Made by a program: the position numbers and the translations under genes. The notes under the pieces were generated by a model. That model was not told the DNA's origin, did no database searches, and saw only the letters and a program-made list of their open reading frames with translations. From contig JAFQPD010000096.1 in assembly GCA_017411945.1 (NCBI GenBank), positions 1 through 9,299 on the forward strand: a stretch of 9,299 nucleotides of DNA, read 5' to 3'. The DNA comes from Mailhella sp. Lineage in GTDB: Bacteria; Desulfobacterota; Desulfovibrionia; Desulfovibrionales; Desulfovibrionaceae. The first letter of the stretch is position 1, and every line of letters begins with the position of its first letter. Below are positions 1-6,019 of the stretch, in pieces.

Positions 1-1025
1 CGCTGGGCCGCGACTATTATATTTATGATGAAGAACGGCAGGAACTGCGCGGTGAGCACACCGGCGAAGCCTTCCGACTCGGTCAGAGAGTGACCGTGAA
101 ACTTACCGGCGTTCACGTCGGCAGACTGGAGATTGACTTGGAATACCAGAAAGATGAGGAAGGGCGCCGCCCGTTCCGCCGCAAGGATGATGACCGTGCC
201 CCCCGCCGCCCCCGGCCCGAAGGCAAATTCGGCAAGCGTTTCGACCGCGAAGACGGAGAACGCCGCACCGGCCGCCGCGCCTTTGCCGACCGCAAGGGCT
301 TCCGCCCCCGCTTCGAAAAGCAGGATGACGAACTGGCCCGCCAGCGCCGCTACGCCAGCGAAAGCTGGGGCGGTGAAGACGAAGGCCGCGAAGAGCGCCG
401 CCCCTTCGAGCGCAAGCCCCGCTTCGAGCGCGAAGGCGGCGAACGCTCCTTCCGCAAGCCTTTTGGCAGCCGCTTCCAGAACGATGGCGAGGAAGGCCGT
501 TCCTTCGAACGCCGTCCTTTCCGCAAGTTCGATGAAGAAGGCGGCGAGAACGAAGGCCGTTCCTTCCGCAAGCCCTTCGGCAAGCGTTTCGACCGTGAAG
601 ACGGAGAACGCCGCCCCTTCCGCGAACATGGCTTCCGCCCCCGCTTCGAAAAGAAGCCCTGGGAAAGCGAAGGCGAGATGAACGAAGGAGAAGGTTTCCG
701 CAAGCCTCGCTTTGAACGCGAAGGGGAACGCTCTTTCCGCAAGCCCTTCGGCTCCCGCTTCCAGCGCGACGGCGAAGAGCGCGGCGAAGGCCGCCCCTTC
801 CGCAAGGAATTCCGCCGCGAAGGCGAGGAAGGCGGCTTCAAGAAGCCCTTCGGCAAGCGTTTCGACCGTAAGGACGGCGAAGGCCGTTCCTTCGGTGAAA
901 AGCGCTTCGACCGCGAAGACCGCGGCCATGGCAAGAAGAAATTCCACGGCGCTCCGGACGACTTCTTCCGCATGGATACGGAAAACGAAGCTCCGGTGCA
1001 TCGCTTCGGCAAACGCCAGAAGTAA
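1..1025 (+). CDS. rnr: Ribonuclease R, 3' part only (S1 domain plus very long Arg/Phe-rich tail)
   Basis: Seen: the frame is open from base 3 to a TAA at 1023-1025 and continues off the left edge, so the 5' part is missing. Residues from bases 3-158 (LGRDYYIYDEERQELRGEHT, then a GEAFRLGQRVTVKL stretch and GRLEIDLEY) match the C-terminal S1 domain of RNase R, whose usual form has a D-Y-Y-x-Y-D-E core followed by a GxxYRLGDxVxV strand. Known: RNase R is a processive 3'-5' exoribonuclease (RNB family) that degrades structured RNA and takes part in rRNA quality control and trans-translation. Odd: after the S1 domain comes a tail of about 288 residues (159-1022) made almost only of R, K, E, D, G, F, P and S, with recurring blocks FRKPFG(S/K)RF and GKRFDR(E/K)DGE. 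The E. coli enzyme also has a basic tail, but a much shorter one. Sure of the family; tail function unknown. A GTG at 90 is not the start, because the S1 fold begins upstream of it. Confidence 0.88.
   Translation, partial: LGRDYYIYDEERQELRGEHTGEAFRLGQRVTVKLTGVHVGRLEIDLEYQKDEEGRRPFRRKDDDRAPRRPRPEGKFGKRFDREDGERRTGRRAFADRKGFRPRFEKQDDELARQRRYASESWGGEDEGREERRPFERKPRFEREGGERSFRKPFGSRFQNDGEEGRSFERRPFRKFDEEGGENEGRSFRKPFGKRFDREDGERRPFREHGFRPRFEKKPWESEGEMNEGEGFRKPRFEREGERSFRKPFGSRFQRDGEERGEGRPFRKEFRREGEEGGFKKPFGKRFDRKDGEGRSFGEKRFDREDRGHGKKKFHGAPDDFFRMDTENEAPVHRFGKRQK
228..930 (+). repeat. Degenerate coding repeats in the RNase R tail
   Basis: Blocks recur in frame at both protein and DNA level. GKRFDR(E/K)DGE is encoded at 231-260, 579-608 and 852-881; the first two are nearly identical in DNA and are each followed by a GFRPRFEK block (298-321 and 631-654). 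FRKPFG or FKKPFG occurs four times (near 450, 564, 736 and 838), two of them inside GERSFRKPFGSRFQ (438-479 and again from about 726). Spacers are acidic/Gly-rich (DEEGGENEG, GEERGEG). Repeats this similar in DNA can expand or shrink by slippage or recombination, so tail length may differ between strains (inference). The repeats also keep other frames open, which makes false reading frames on both strands. Confidence 0.8.
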
Positions 1026-1030
1026 GGACG

Positions 1031-1058
1031 AAGGGGAGGGCACGGCCTTCCCCTTTTT
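1031..1058 (+). terminator. Rho-independent terminator after RNase R gene
   Basis: Eleven-base arms 1031-1041 and 1045-1055 pair with one G-T wobble around a 3-base loop, and T continues to 1058. The hairpin begins 5 bases after the RNase R stop codon, so it ends that transcript before the rpoZ promoter. Confidence 0.85.
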
Positions 1059-1075
1059 CGTACCCGCTTAAAGTA

Positions 1076-1104
1076 TTGACAGAGCTTGAAGCTCTCGATA
1101 AAAA
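1076..1104 (+). promoter_or_regulatory. Likely sigma-70 promoter for rpoZ-dnaJ, with a palindrome in the spacer
   Basis: A perfect -35 hexamer TTGACA lies at 1076-1081; 17 bases on is TAAAAA (1099-1104), a 4/6 match to the -10 consensus. GATAAA at 1097-1102 (15-base spacer) is an alternative reading. The spacer holds a 13-base odd palindrome, GAGCTTGAAGCTC (1082-1094), where a repressor could sit. This is the first good promoter after the upstream terminator. A second AT-rich stretch, TATAAA at 1157-1162, lacks a convincing -35. Confidence 0.55.
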
Positions 1105-1167
1105 AAATGGTTCGGCGCAAGCCGTCTATCGATATTTAATGCGCCTGGCGCAAACATATAAAATTAC

Positions 1168-1180
1168 CCGGCATTGCCGG
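1168..1180 (+). promoter_or_regulatory. GC-rich palindrome just upstream of the rpoZ ribosome binding site
   Basis: CCGGCATTGCCGG is a perfect odd palindrome (6-base arms, one central base). It ends 6 bases before the GGAGG of rpoZ (1187-1191). In RNA it could form a small hairpin in the leader, or in DNA a protein site. Function not known; chance is possible. Confidence 0.3.
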
Positions 1181-1196
1181 AACCATGGAGGCACAA

Positions 1197-1418
1197 ATGG
1201 CCCGTATTACCGTTGAAGACTGCCAGCAGCGTGTGGACAACCGCTTCCTTCTCGTTCAGATGGCTATCAAGCGCGTGCGCCAGTTCCGTGAAGGCTACGA
1301 ACCTCTCGTGGAAAGCAAGAACAAGGAGATCGTGACCGCACTGCGCGAAATCGCCGCCGGCAAGGTCCTTCCCGAAGACAAGCGTTTCTATACTCCTCGC
1401 CCCGGCGAAGACGCCTAA
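1197..1418 (+). CDS. rpoZ: RNA polymerase omega subunit
   Basis: A 73-residue protein beginning MARITVEDC, with NRFLLVQMAIKRVRQ at residues 14-28 and the conserved VTALREIAAGKV near residues 46-57. This is the omega fold: N-terminal MARxTVxD, NRFxLV helix, then T-A-L-R-E-I. Known: omega binds the beta' subunit, helps fold and assemble core RNA polymerase and, in many proteobacteria, forms one ppGpp site. Start choice: GGAGG at 1187-1191 lies 5 bases before ATG 1197. An in-frame ATG at 1185 overlaps that site and would add four residues absent from the family. The protein is shorter than the E. coli one (about 90 residues) because the variable acidic C-terminus is missing, which is common outside the enterics. 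It is followed 24 bases later by dnaJ on the same strand, so the two are probably co-transcribed. Confidence 0.93.
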   Translation: MARITVEDCQQRVDNRFLLVQMAIKRVRQFREGYEPLVESKNKEIVTALREIAAGKVLPEDKRFYTPRPGEDA

Positions 1419-1442
1419 GCCCAGCCTGCCCGGTCACGCATC

Positions 1443-2555
1443 ATGAGCCAGCGCGATTATTATGAGATCCTTGGCGTTGCCAAAGACGCCTCGGAAGACG
1501 AGATCAAGCGCGCCTACCGCAAACTGGCGCTGAAGTACCACCCCGACCACAACCCTGACAATCCCGAAGCGGAGCAGAAGTTCAAGGAAGCGGCCGAGGC
1601 ATACGATGTGCTCCGCAACCCGGAGCGCCGTGCCAACTATGACCGCTTCGGCACTGCAGACCCTTCGGGCATGGGCGGCGCCGGCTTCACCAATGCGGAA
1701 GACATCTTCTCCCAGTTCGGCGACATCTTCGGCGACATCTTCGGATTCGGCGGCCATGCCCGCTCCCGCGGCCCGCGCCCCCAGCAGGGCGACGACCTGC
1801 GCTATAATCTGACCATATCCTTCCGCGAAGCCGCCAAGGGCGTGGAAAAGCCCATCCGCGTGCCCCGTCACATGGAATGCCCCGAATGCGGCGGCTCCGG
1901 CGCGGCCAAGGGTTCTTCCCGCGAAACCTGCAAGCAGTGCGGCGGCTCTGGCCAGGTGGCCATGCGCCAGGGCTTCATGCAGTTCGTCCAGCCCTGCCCC
2001 TCCTGCCACGGCCGCGGCTACACCATCCCCAAGCCCTGCCCCAAGTGCAAGGGCGAGGGCATCGTGGAGACCGTGCGCGAGCTTTCCGTGCGCATCCCGG
2101 CCGGCGTCTATGACGGCGCACGCCTGCGCCTGCGCGGCGAAGGCGAAATGGGCGTGCACGGCGGCCCCAACGGCGACCTTTATGTGGTCCTGCATGTGGA
2201 AGAAGACGACGTCTTCGAACGCGACGACCAGAACCTCATCTACACCGCCACCATCACCTTCCCTCAGGCCGCCCTCGGCACCCGCATCCAGATCCCCAGC
2301 CTCAACGAAGGCGAGACTCTCGATCTGGACATCCCCAAGGGCACGCAGAGCGGAAAGGTCTTCACCATCCGCAACAAGGGCCTCAAGTACCCCGGCCAGA
2401 ACCGCATGGGCGACCTGCTCGTCCAGGTCCTGGTGAAGACGCCCACCAAGCTCTCCTCCAAGCAGGAGGAACTGCTCCGCGAGTTCGAAAAGCTCTCGGA
2501 AGAACAGGGCAAGGGCATCTTCGACAAGGTGAAGAAAGCCATGGGCATGGACTAA
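1443..2555 (+). CDS. dnaJ: Chaperone DnaJ (Hsp40, full-length type I)
   Basis: A 370-residue protein with all four type I parts in order. The J domain spans residues 1-70 with the HPD triad at 33-35, which stimulates DnaK ATPase. A Gly/Phe-rich linker (about 74-115) contains repeated F-G-D-I-F-G. The zinc domain (about 146-206) has four CxxCxGxG repeats: CPECGGSG, CKQCGGSG, CPSCHGRG and CPKCKGEG, binding two zinc ions. The C-terminal substrate-binding region has GDLYVVLHV and IPKGTQSGKVFTIRNKG. Length agrees with E. coli DnaJ (376). Known role: delivers unfolded clients to DnaK, in the cytoplasm. Odd: no clear Shine-Dalgarno sequence precedes ATG 1443, so translation may depend on coupling to rpoZ, 24 bases upstream. 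dnaK and grpE are not in the window. I saw no CIRCE element or obvious sigma-32 type promoter directly in front. Confidence 0.96.
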   Translation: MSQRDYYEILGVAKDASEDEIKRAYRKLALKYHPDHNPDNPEAEQKFKEAAEAYDVLRNPERRANYDRFGTADPSGMGGAGFTNAEDIFSQFGDIFGDIFGFGGHARSRGPRPQQGDDLRYNLTISFREAAKGVEKPIRVPRHMECPECGGSGAAKGSSRETCKQCGGSGQVAMRQGFMQFVQPCPSCHGRGYTIPKPCPKCKGEGIVETVRELSVRIPAGVYDGARLRLRGEGEMGVHGGPNGDLYVVLHVEEDDVFERDDQNLIYTATITFPQAALGTRIQIPSLNEGETLDLDIPKGTQSGKVFTIRNKGLKYPGQNRMGDLLVQVLVKTPTKLSSKQEELLREFEKLSEEQGKGIFDKVKKAMGMD

Positions 2556-2576
2556 CACACCCGCAAACCTGCATTG

Positions 2577-2611
2577 AAAACGCCGGACAGTTCACGCTGT
2601 CCGGCGTTTTT
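2577..2611 (+). terminator. Strong Rho-independent terminator after dnaJ
   Basis: Perfect 14-base arms (AAAACGCCGGACAG at 2577-2590 and its complement at 2597-2610), a 6-base loop and a closing run of five T. It lies 21 bases after the dnaJ stop. Both arms end in A/T runs, so it could also work on the other strand. Confidence 0.92.
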
Positions 2612-2672
2612 CTCCTTCTCCGGGCGCAGGCACAAGCTTGCCGCCTTCTCAAAAATATTCTAAAAATTTTCA

Positions 2673-2703
2673 AAGCCTCTGTCCGACCTCACGGCAGAGG
2701 CTT
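2673..2703 (+). other. Hairpin in the leader of the carboxypeptidase gene
   Basis: Nine-base arms AAGCCTCTG (2673-2681) and CAGAGGCTT (2695-2703), extended inside by CCG/CGG with a one-base bulge, close on a loop ACCTCA. No T-run follows on the + strand, so it is not a plain terminator there. It sits 57 bases before the ATG, just after an AT-rich stretch (2651-2670) in which a weak promoter is possible (TTGCCG 2639-2644, 16-base spacer, TAAAAA 2661-2666). It could shape the 5' leader; function unknown. Confidence 0.4.
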
Positions 2704-2759
2704 CCTTCTCTGCCCTTCCGTCCCTTCTTGGACTCGAATTTTCCCTTTCGGAATCCGTC

Positions 2760-3989
2760 ATGCCCTACCGTCGCTTCGGCTCGCGCGTCTTCACCGCACT
2801 TGCCTTCCTCCTCAGCCTGCTCTTTGCCATGCCTGCCTTCGCCGGGCCCATCAACGCCAAGAGTGCCATACTCATGGATGTGACCACCGGCCGCATCCTC
2901 TATGAACAGTATGCGGACAGGCGCATCCCTCCCGCCTCGCTGACCAAGGTTCTCTCCATGTATGTAGCCATGGACGCCATAAGCGCAGGCAAAACGAGCT
3001 ACCAGAAGAAAGTAAAAGTGAGCCGCAGCGCCGCACGCACGCGCGGTTCTTCCATGTTCCTCAAAACCGGCGACGTCGTCACGCTCGACAAGCTCTTCTA
3101 CGGCATGGCCGTGGCTTCGGGCAACGATGCCAGCATGGCCGTGGCCGAACATGTTGCCGGCTCCAGCTCTGCCTTCGTCCAGCGCATGAACAGCCTTGCC
3201 CGCCGCATAGGCATGAAGAACAGCCGCTTCCTGAACGTGCATGGCCTGCCCGCTGAAGGCCAGTACACCACAGCACGCGACATGCTCACCATGGCGCGCT
3301 CCTACGAAAGAAAATACCCGCGCTCGAATAAATACCATCTGGCAAAATACATCACGCACAACGGCAAGAGCGAACCCAACCATAATCCGCTGGTCGGTTA
3401 CTACCGCGGCATCAACGGCCTGAAAACTGGCTGGATAACCGCCGCTGGCTACAATATCATCGTTTCCGCCAGACGGAACGGGCATAAGCTCATCGGCGTC
3501 ATCCTTGGCGCGCCCAACACCGGCGTGAGAGCAGCAGAGGCCCGCCGCCTGCTGAACGCCGGCTTCAAGACCATAGGCAAAAAACATATCACCGTAGCAC
3601 GCGAGCTCGGCGTGACCGCAAAACAGGCAAAGCGTTTTGGCAAGGGGAATCCCATCCTCGAAACTCCCAAAACGAAAAAGGCGGCGGTAAAACGCGGCGG
3701 CAAAAAATCGGAGGCCGCCATGAAAAAGGAAAGCTCCAGAAACAAGGCGCGGGCCAAGGCGAGGGCCGAACAGAAGAAGAAAAAAATCGAAAAGGCGGCT
3801 ACTAAAAAGAAGGCAGTCCAGAAGAAAAAAACGGCTCAGAAAACCAGGCCCGCCGCATCGAAAAAACAGAACAGCACGCGCACGACAAAGGCAAAGGCTG
3901 CGGCCGCAAAGCCCTCCTCTTCTTCCAGCAGACAGCTCAGCCCTGCGGAAGCCGCCCTTGCCGACATCAGGTCTGAACAGAAGAAATAA
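2760..3989 (+). CDS. Secreted D-alanyl-D-alanine carboxypeptidase (S11, penicillin-binding) with a Lys/Ala-rich tail
   Basis: A 409-residue protein. Residues 1-28 are a signal peptide: basic start MPYRR, hydrophobic core and AFA before a predicted cut at 28/29. The peptidase S11 domain fills about 30-285 with all three active-site motifs: SxxK as S60-L-T-K63 (nucleophile and base), SxN as S120-G-N122, and K222-T-G224. Known: these enzymes remove the terminal D-Ala from peptidoglycan pentapeptides in the periplasm, limiting cross-linking, and bind beta-lactams. Odd: the PBP5-type C-terminal domain and membrane-anchoring helix seen in DacA are not recognisable. Instead residues about 300-409 are low-complexity and very basic (runs such as KKKKIEKAATKKK, then Ser-rich), like histone H1 tails. 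Start ATG 2760 has only a weak GGA 7 bases upstream but fits the signal peptide. It is flanked by terminators on both sides, so it is a single-gene unit. Which Dac paralogue it is cannot be settled. Confidence 0.9.
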   Translation: MPYRRFGSRVFTALAFLLSLLFAMPAFAGPINAKSAILMDVTTGRILYEQYADRRIPPASLTKVLSMYVAMDAISAGKTSYQKKVKVSRSAARTRGSSMFLKTGDVVTLDKLFYGMAVASGNDASMAVAEHVAGSSSAFVQRMNSLARRIGMKNSRFLNVHGLPAEGQYTTARDMLTMARSYERKYPRSNKYHLAKYITHNGKSEPNHNPLVGYYRGINGLKTGWITAAGYNIIVSARRNGHKLIGVILGAPNTGVRAAEARRLLNAGFKTIGKKHITVARELGVTAKQAKRFGKGNPILETPKTKKAAVKRGGKKSEAAMKKESSRNKARAKARAEQKKKKIEKAATKKKAVQKKKTAQKTRPAASKKQNSTRTTKAKAAAAKPSSSSSRQLSPAEAALADIRSEQKK

Positions 3990-4007
3990 TCCGCGCTCCA
4001 TGCAGAA

Positions 4008-4044
4008 AAGCCCCCAGCCTTCTCAGGCCGGGGGCTTCGTTTTT
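4008..4044. terminator. Bidirectional terminator between the carboxypeptidase gene and hemL
   Basis: Arms 4008-4019 and 4026-4037 pair (AAGCCCCC and GCC, one A-C mismatch) round a 6-base loop. On the + strand the stem is followed by CGTTTTT; on the - strand by CTTTTC. The two genes converge here, with stops at 3989 and 4058, so it probably serves both. Confidence 0.85.
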
Positions 4045-4057
4045 CCGTGCGGAAAAC

Positions 4058-5332
4058 TTAGAACTTCACGTTGCGAGCGGCTTCGAGAGCCTTGGCGAAA
4101 TCCTCTTCACTGTGTGCGAAGGAGAGCATGTTGGCTTCGAAGGCAGAGGGGGCCATGAAGATGCCCTGCGCACGCATCTGCTTGAAGAAGCTCTCGAAGA
4201 GAGCCACGTCGGACGTCTGCACGCTGGCAAAGTCGCGCAGGGGGGCTTCCGTGAAGTAGATGGTGAACAGAGAAGCAATGTGCGGAATCTGGACGGGAAC
4301 GCCCTTGGCCTTGAGGATCTGCTCGAGCTCGGCCACGAACGCGCTCACACGGGCTTCGAGAGCGGCGTAGTCGGAACGCTTGAGGATGTTCAGCGTAGCA
4401 AGGCCCGCGGCCATGGCCAGCGGATTGCCGGAAAGCGTGCCAGCCTGATAGACTTCGCCCTGAGGAGCGACGTGCTTCATGAGGTCTGCACGGCCGCCGT
4501 AGGCACCCACAGGGAGACCGCCGCCGATGATCTTGCCGAAGGTGGTAAGGTCGGGCATGATGCCGAAGCGGCCCTGAGCACCGGCGTAGGACAGGCGGAA
4601 ACCGGTGATGACTTCGTCGAAAACGAGGATGGTGCCGTTCTTGGTGCAGAGCTCGCGCAGACCTTCGAGGAATCCGGGCTGGGGAAGCATGAGGCCCATG
4701 TTGCCAGCCACAGGCTCGACAAAGAGAGCGGCGATCTGGCCGGGATTGGCTTCGAAAAGCTTCTTCACGGCTTCGAGGTCGTTGTAGGGGGCAAGCAGAG
4801 TGTCGGCCACAGTGCTGGCAGGCACGCCGGGAGTGCCGGGAATGGAGAAGGTGGCCACACCGGAGCCGGCGCTGGCGAGGAAGGCGTCTCCATGGCCGTG
4901 ATAGCCGCCGATGAACTTTATCATCTTGGTTCGGCCGGTCACGCCGCGGGCAAGGCGCAGGGCACTCATGGTGGCCTCGGTGCCGGAATTCACCATGCGG
5001 ACCATCTCGACGGAAGGCAGAGCGGCGCAGACTTCTTCAGCGAGGAGCACTTCTGCCTCGCTGGGAGCACCGTAGCTGGTGCCGCGCAGGGCGGCCTGCT
5101 GGATGGCTTCGGTCACTTCAGGATGGGCGTGGCCCACAAGCATGGGGCCCCAGGAGCCAAGGAAGTCGATGAAGTGGTCGCCATCGACAGTAGTGAGATG
5201 AGCCCCCTTGGCTTCTGCGATGAAGAGAGGGTCGGCATGCACGTTGCGGCAGGCGCGCACAGGGCTGTTCACGCCGCCGGGAATGATTTCCTGCGCATGT
5301 GCGAAAAGAGCACGGGAACGTTCGGTATTCAT
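4058..5332 (-). CDS. hemL: Glutamate-1-semialdehyde 2,1-aminomutase
   Basis: A 424-residue class III PLP aminotransferase. Diagnostic pieces in order: IPGGVNSPVR at 17-26, NSGTEATMSALRLAR (115-129), GGYHGHGDAFL (142-152), the FDEVITGFR motif (238-246; D239 contacts the PLP ring nitrogen), the PLP lysine K267 in TTFGKIIGGGLPVGAYGG (263-280), and AGTLSGNPLAMAAG (297-310). Length agrees with the family. Known: it converts glutamate-1-semialdehyde, made by HemA from glutamyl-tRNA, to 5-aminolevulinate, the precursor of all tetrapyrroles, in the cytoplasm. Start ATG 5332 has AGGAG (5338-5342 on the + coordinates) 5 bases upstream. It lies 14 bases after the stop of the siroheme-decarboxylase subunit gene on the same strand, so both are one operon. 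hemA is not in the window. Confidence 0.97.
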   Translation of the reverse strand: MNTERSRALFAHAQEIIPGGVNSPVRACRNVHADPLFIAEAKGAHLTTVDGDHFIDFLGSWGPMLVGHAHPEVTEAIQQAALRGTSYGAPSEAEVLLAEEVCAALPSVEMVRMVNSGTEATMSALRLARGVTGRTKMIKFIGGYHGHGDAFLASAGSGVATFSIPGTPGVPASTVADTLLAPYNDLEAVKKLFEANPGQIAALFVEPVAGNMGLMLPQPGFLEGLRELCTKNGTILVFDEVITGFRLSYAGAQGRFGIMPDLTTFGKIIGGGLPVGAYGGRADLMKHVAPQGEVYQAGTLSGNPLAMAAGLATLNILKRSDYAALEARVSAFVAELEQILKAKGVPVQIPHIASLFTIYFTEAPLRDFASVQTSDVALFESFFKQMRAQGIFMAPSAFEANMLSFAHSEEDFAKALEAARNVKF

Positions 5333-5346
5333 GTAAGCTCCTGCCG

Positions 5347-5832
5347 TTATTCAGTCGGCTCGGGGAAATAGGTCATGGAAGTCTTCTTAAGCTCTTTCAG
5401 GCTTTCGAGGACGGCATATTCATCAAGATCTGTCGTACGACGCAGTTCTTCCACCACATCAAGGCAATCCTGTTCGCTCTTGCCATGTATCATGGTGAAG
5501 AAGGTATAGTTCCAGTCGGGATAGTTGCTGGGACGGAAATAGCAGTGAGAAATGCGGCTGTGCTCGGCAGCCTTGGGGCCGACTGCCTCCGCAAGCTCTT
5601 CACTGGCTACCCAGGCCACCATGGCATTGTGCGACCATCCCGTACGCTGGTGCTTGATGCTCGCACCGAAACGGCGGATAGCTCCGCAGTCCTTCAGTCG
5701 CTGTATGAGAGCCAGCACCTCTTCTTCCGTAGTGCCCGTGGCGGCGGCGATGTCCGCGTAGGGGGTGAGAGTATCTGGCAGATTCTTCTGGACGATGCGC
5801 AGTATGGCCTGCTCTTTTTCAGTAAATTCCAT
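5347..5832 (-). CDS. Siroheme decarboxylase subunit (AhbA or AhbB; Lrp/AsnC-like fold)
   Basis: A 161-residue protein with an N-terminal winged helix-turn-helix of the AsnC type (about 1-60, ending IRRFGASIKHQRTGW) and a C-terminal ferredoxin-like half. The second half carries the family's HCYFRP (96-101), PDWNYTFFTMIHG (105-117) and closing ELKKTSMTYF (147-156). Known: AhbA and AhbB together decarboxylate siroheme to 12,18-didecarboxysiroheme in the alternative heme route; related NirDLGH proteins do the same for heme d1. Such proteins are often mislabelled as AsnC regulators. I could not decide between AhbA and AhbB. Start: an ATG at 5922 would add 30 residues unlike the family. ATG 5832 has GAGG 6 bases upstream and gives the proper MEFTEKEQ beginning. 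The partner subunit and AhbC/AhbD are not in the window. Translated just ahead of hemL. Confidence 0.88.
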   Translation of the reverse strand: MEFTEKEQAILRIVQKNLPDTLTPYADIAAATGTTEEEVLALIQRLKDCGAIRRFGASIKHQRTGWSHNAMVAWVASEELAEAVGPKAAEHSRISHCYFRPSNYPDWNYTFFTMIHGKSEQDCLDVVEELRRTTDLDEYAVLESLKELKKTSMTYFPEPTE

Positions 5833-5863
5833 TTCATACCTCATTCTGATAAGATACCAAGGC

Positions 5864-5892
5864 AGTATAGCCGCAGGCCGTTTCATGCGCAA
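5864..5892 (-). promoter_or_regulatory. Likely promoter of the ahb-hemL operon
   Basis: Reading the - strand, TTGCGC (5892-5887) is followed after exactly 17 bases by TATACT (5869-5864), a 5/6 match to the -10 consensus. Transcription would start near 5857, about 25 bases before the ATG at 5832. The -35 matches only in TTG, so an activator or a weak promoter is possible. It lies downstream of the permease terminator, so the heme operon has its own start. Confidence 0.55.
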
Positions 5893-5944
5893 GAGAACAG
5901 CGTCACAGTTTCCCGGCTGCAAAGCCGAACCGCCGGCAAACAGA

Positions 5945-5987
5945 AAGCCGGGATATGTTCAGAACCGTTCAGAACATATCCCGGCTT
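5945..5987 (-). terminator. Terminator after the lactate permease gene
   Basis: Perfect 16-base arms (AAGCCGGGATATGTTC at 5945-5960; complement at 5972-5987) around an 11-base loop. On the - strand the stem is followed by TCTGTTTG, a modest T tract. The stem is 49 bases past the permease stop. On the + strand the stem is followed by AGTTTTG, but no + gene ends here. Confidence 0.75.
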
Positions 5988-5992
5988 AGTTT

Positions 5993-6019
5993 TGTATGGA
6001 AGAATCAGCTCTCCATACA
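5993..6019 (-). other. Second hairpin in the permease 3' untranslated region
   Basis: Eight-base perfect arms TGTATGGA (5993-6000) and TCCATACA (6012-6019) with an 11-base loop lie between the permease stop codon and the main terminator. No T-run follows. It may protect the 3' end from exonucleases or be a pause site; function is inferred only. Confidence 0.4.

Noticed and set aside
228..930. The spaced repeats looked at first like a CRISPR-type array.
   Set aside because: They are in frame, coding, of unequal spacing and degenerate, with no unique spacers of constant length.
90..1025. A free-standing 311-residue Arg-rich protein starting with GTG at 90.
   Set aside because: The same frame is open to the left edge and bases 3-158 encode the RNase R S1 domain; a start at 90 would cut through it.
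350..1120. A 256-residue reading frame on the - strand and further + frames under the RNase R tail.
   Set aside because: Repeats and GC-rich third positions keep these frames open; their Ser/Arg/Pro or Ala/Ser composition simply mirrors the tail. No ribosome site or known domain.
1185..1196. An upstream ATG for rpoZ.
   Set aside because: It overlaps the GGAGG ribosome site and adds residues before the conserved MAR start.
1434..2558. A 374-residue - strand frame antisense to dnaJ.
   Set aside because: It exactly shadows a complete, motif-perfect dnaJ; GC-biased codons leave the opposite frame open.
2670..4001. A 443-residue - strand frame antisense to the carboxypeptidase gene.
   Set aside because: The + strand has a signal peptide and all S11 motifs; the antisense product has no recognisable domain.
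4112..5371. A 419-residue + strand frame antisense to hemL.
   Set aside because: Shadow of hemL; its Gly/His/Ala-rich product matches no family that I know.
5347..5832. An Lrp/AsnC transcription factor.
   Set aside because: HCYFRP, the MIHG region and the place before hemL fit a siroheme decarboxylase subunit; DNA binding is not shown by the sequence.
5833..5922. A 30-residue N-terminal extension of the siroheme-decarboxylase subunit (ATG at 5922).
   Set aside because: GAGG 6 bases before ATG 5832 and the family's usual N-terminus support the shorter form; the extension would also overlap the predicted promoter.
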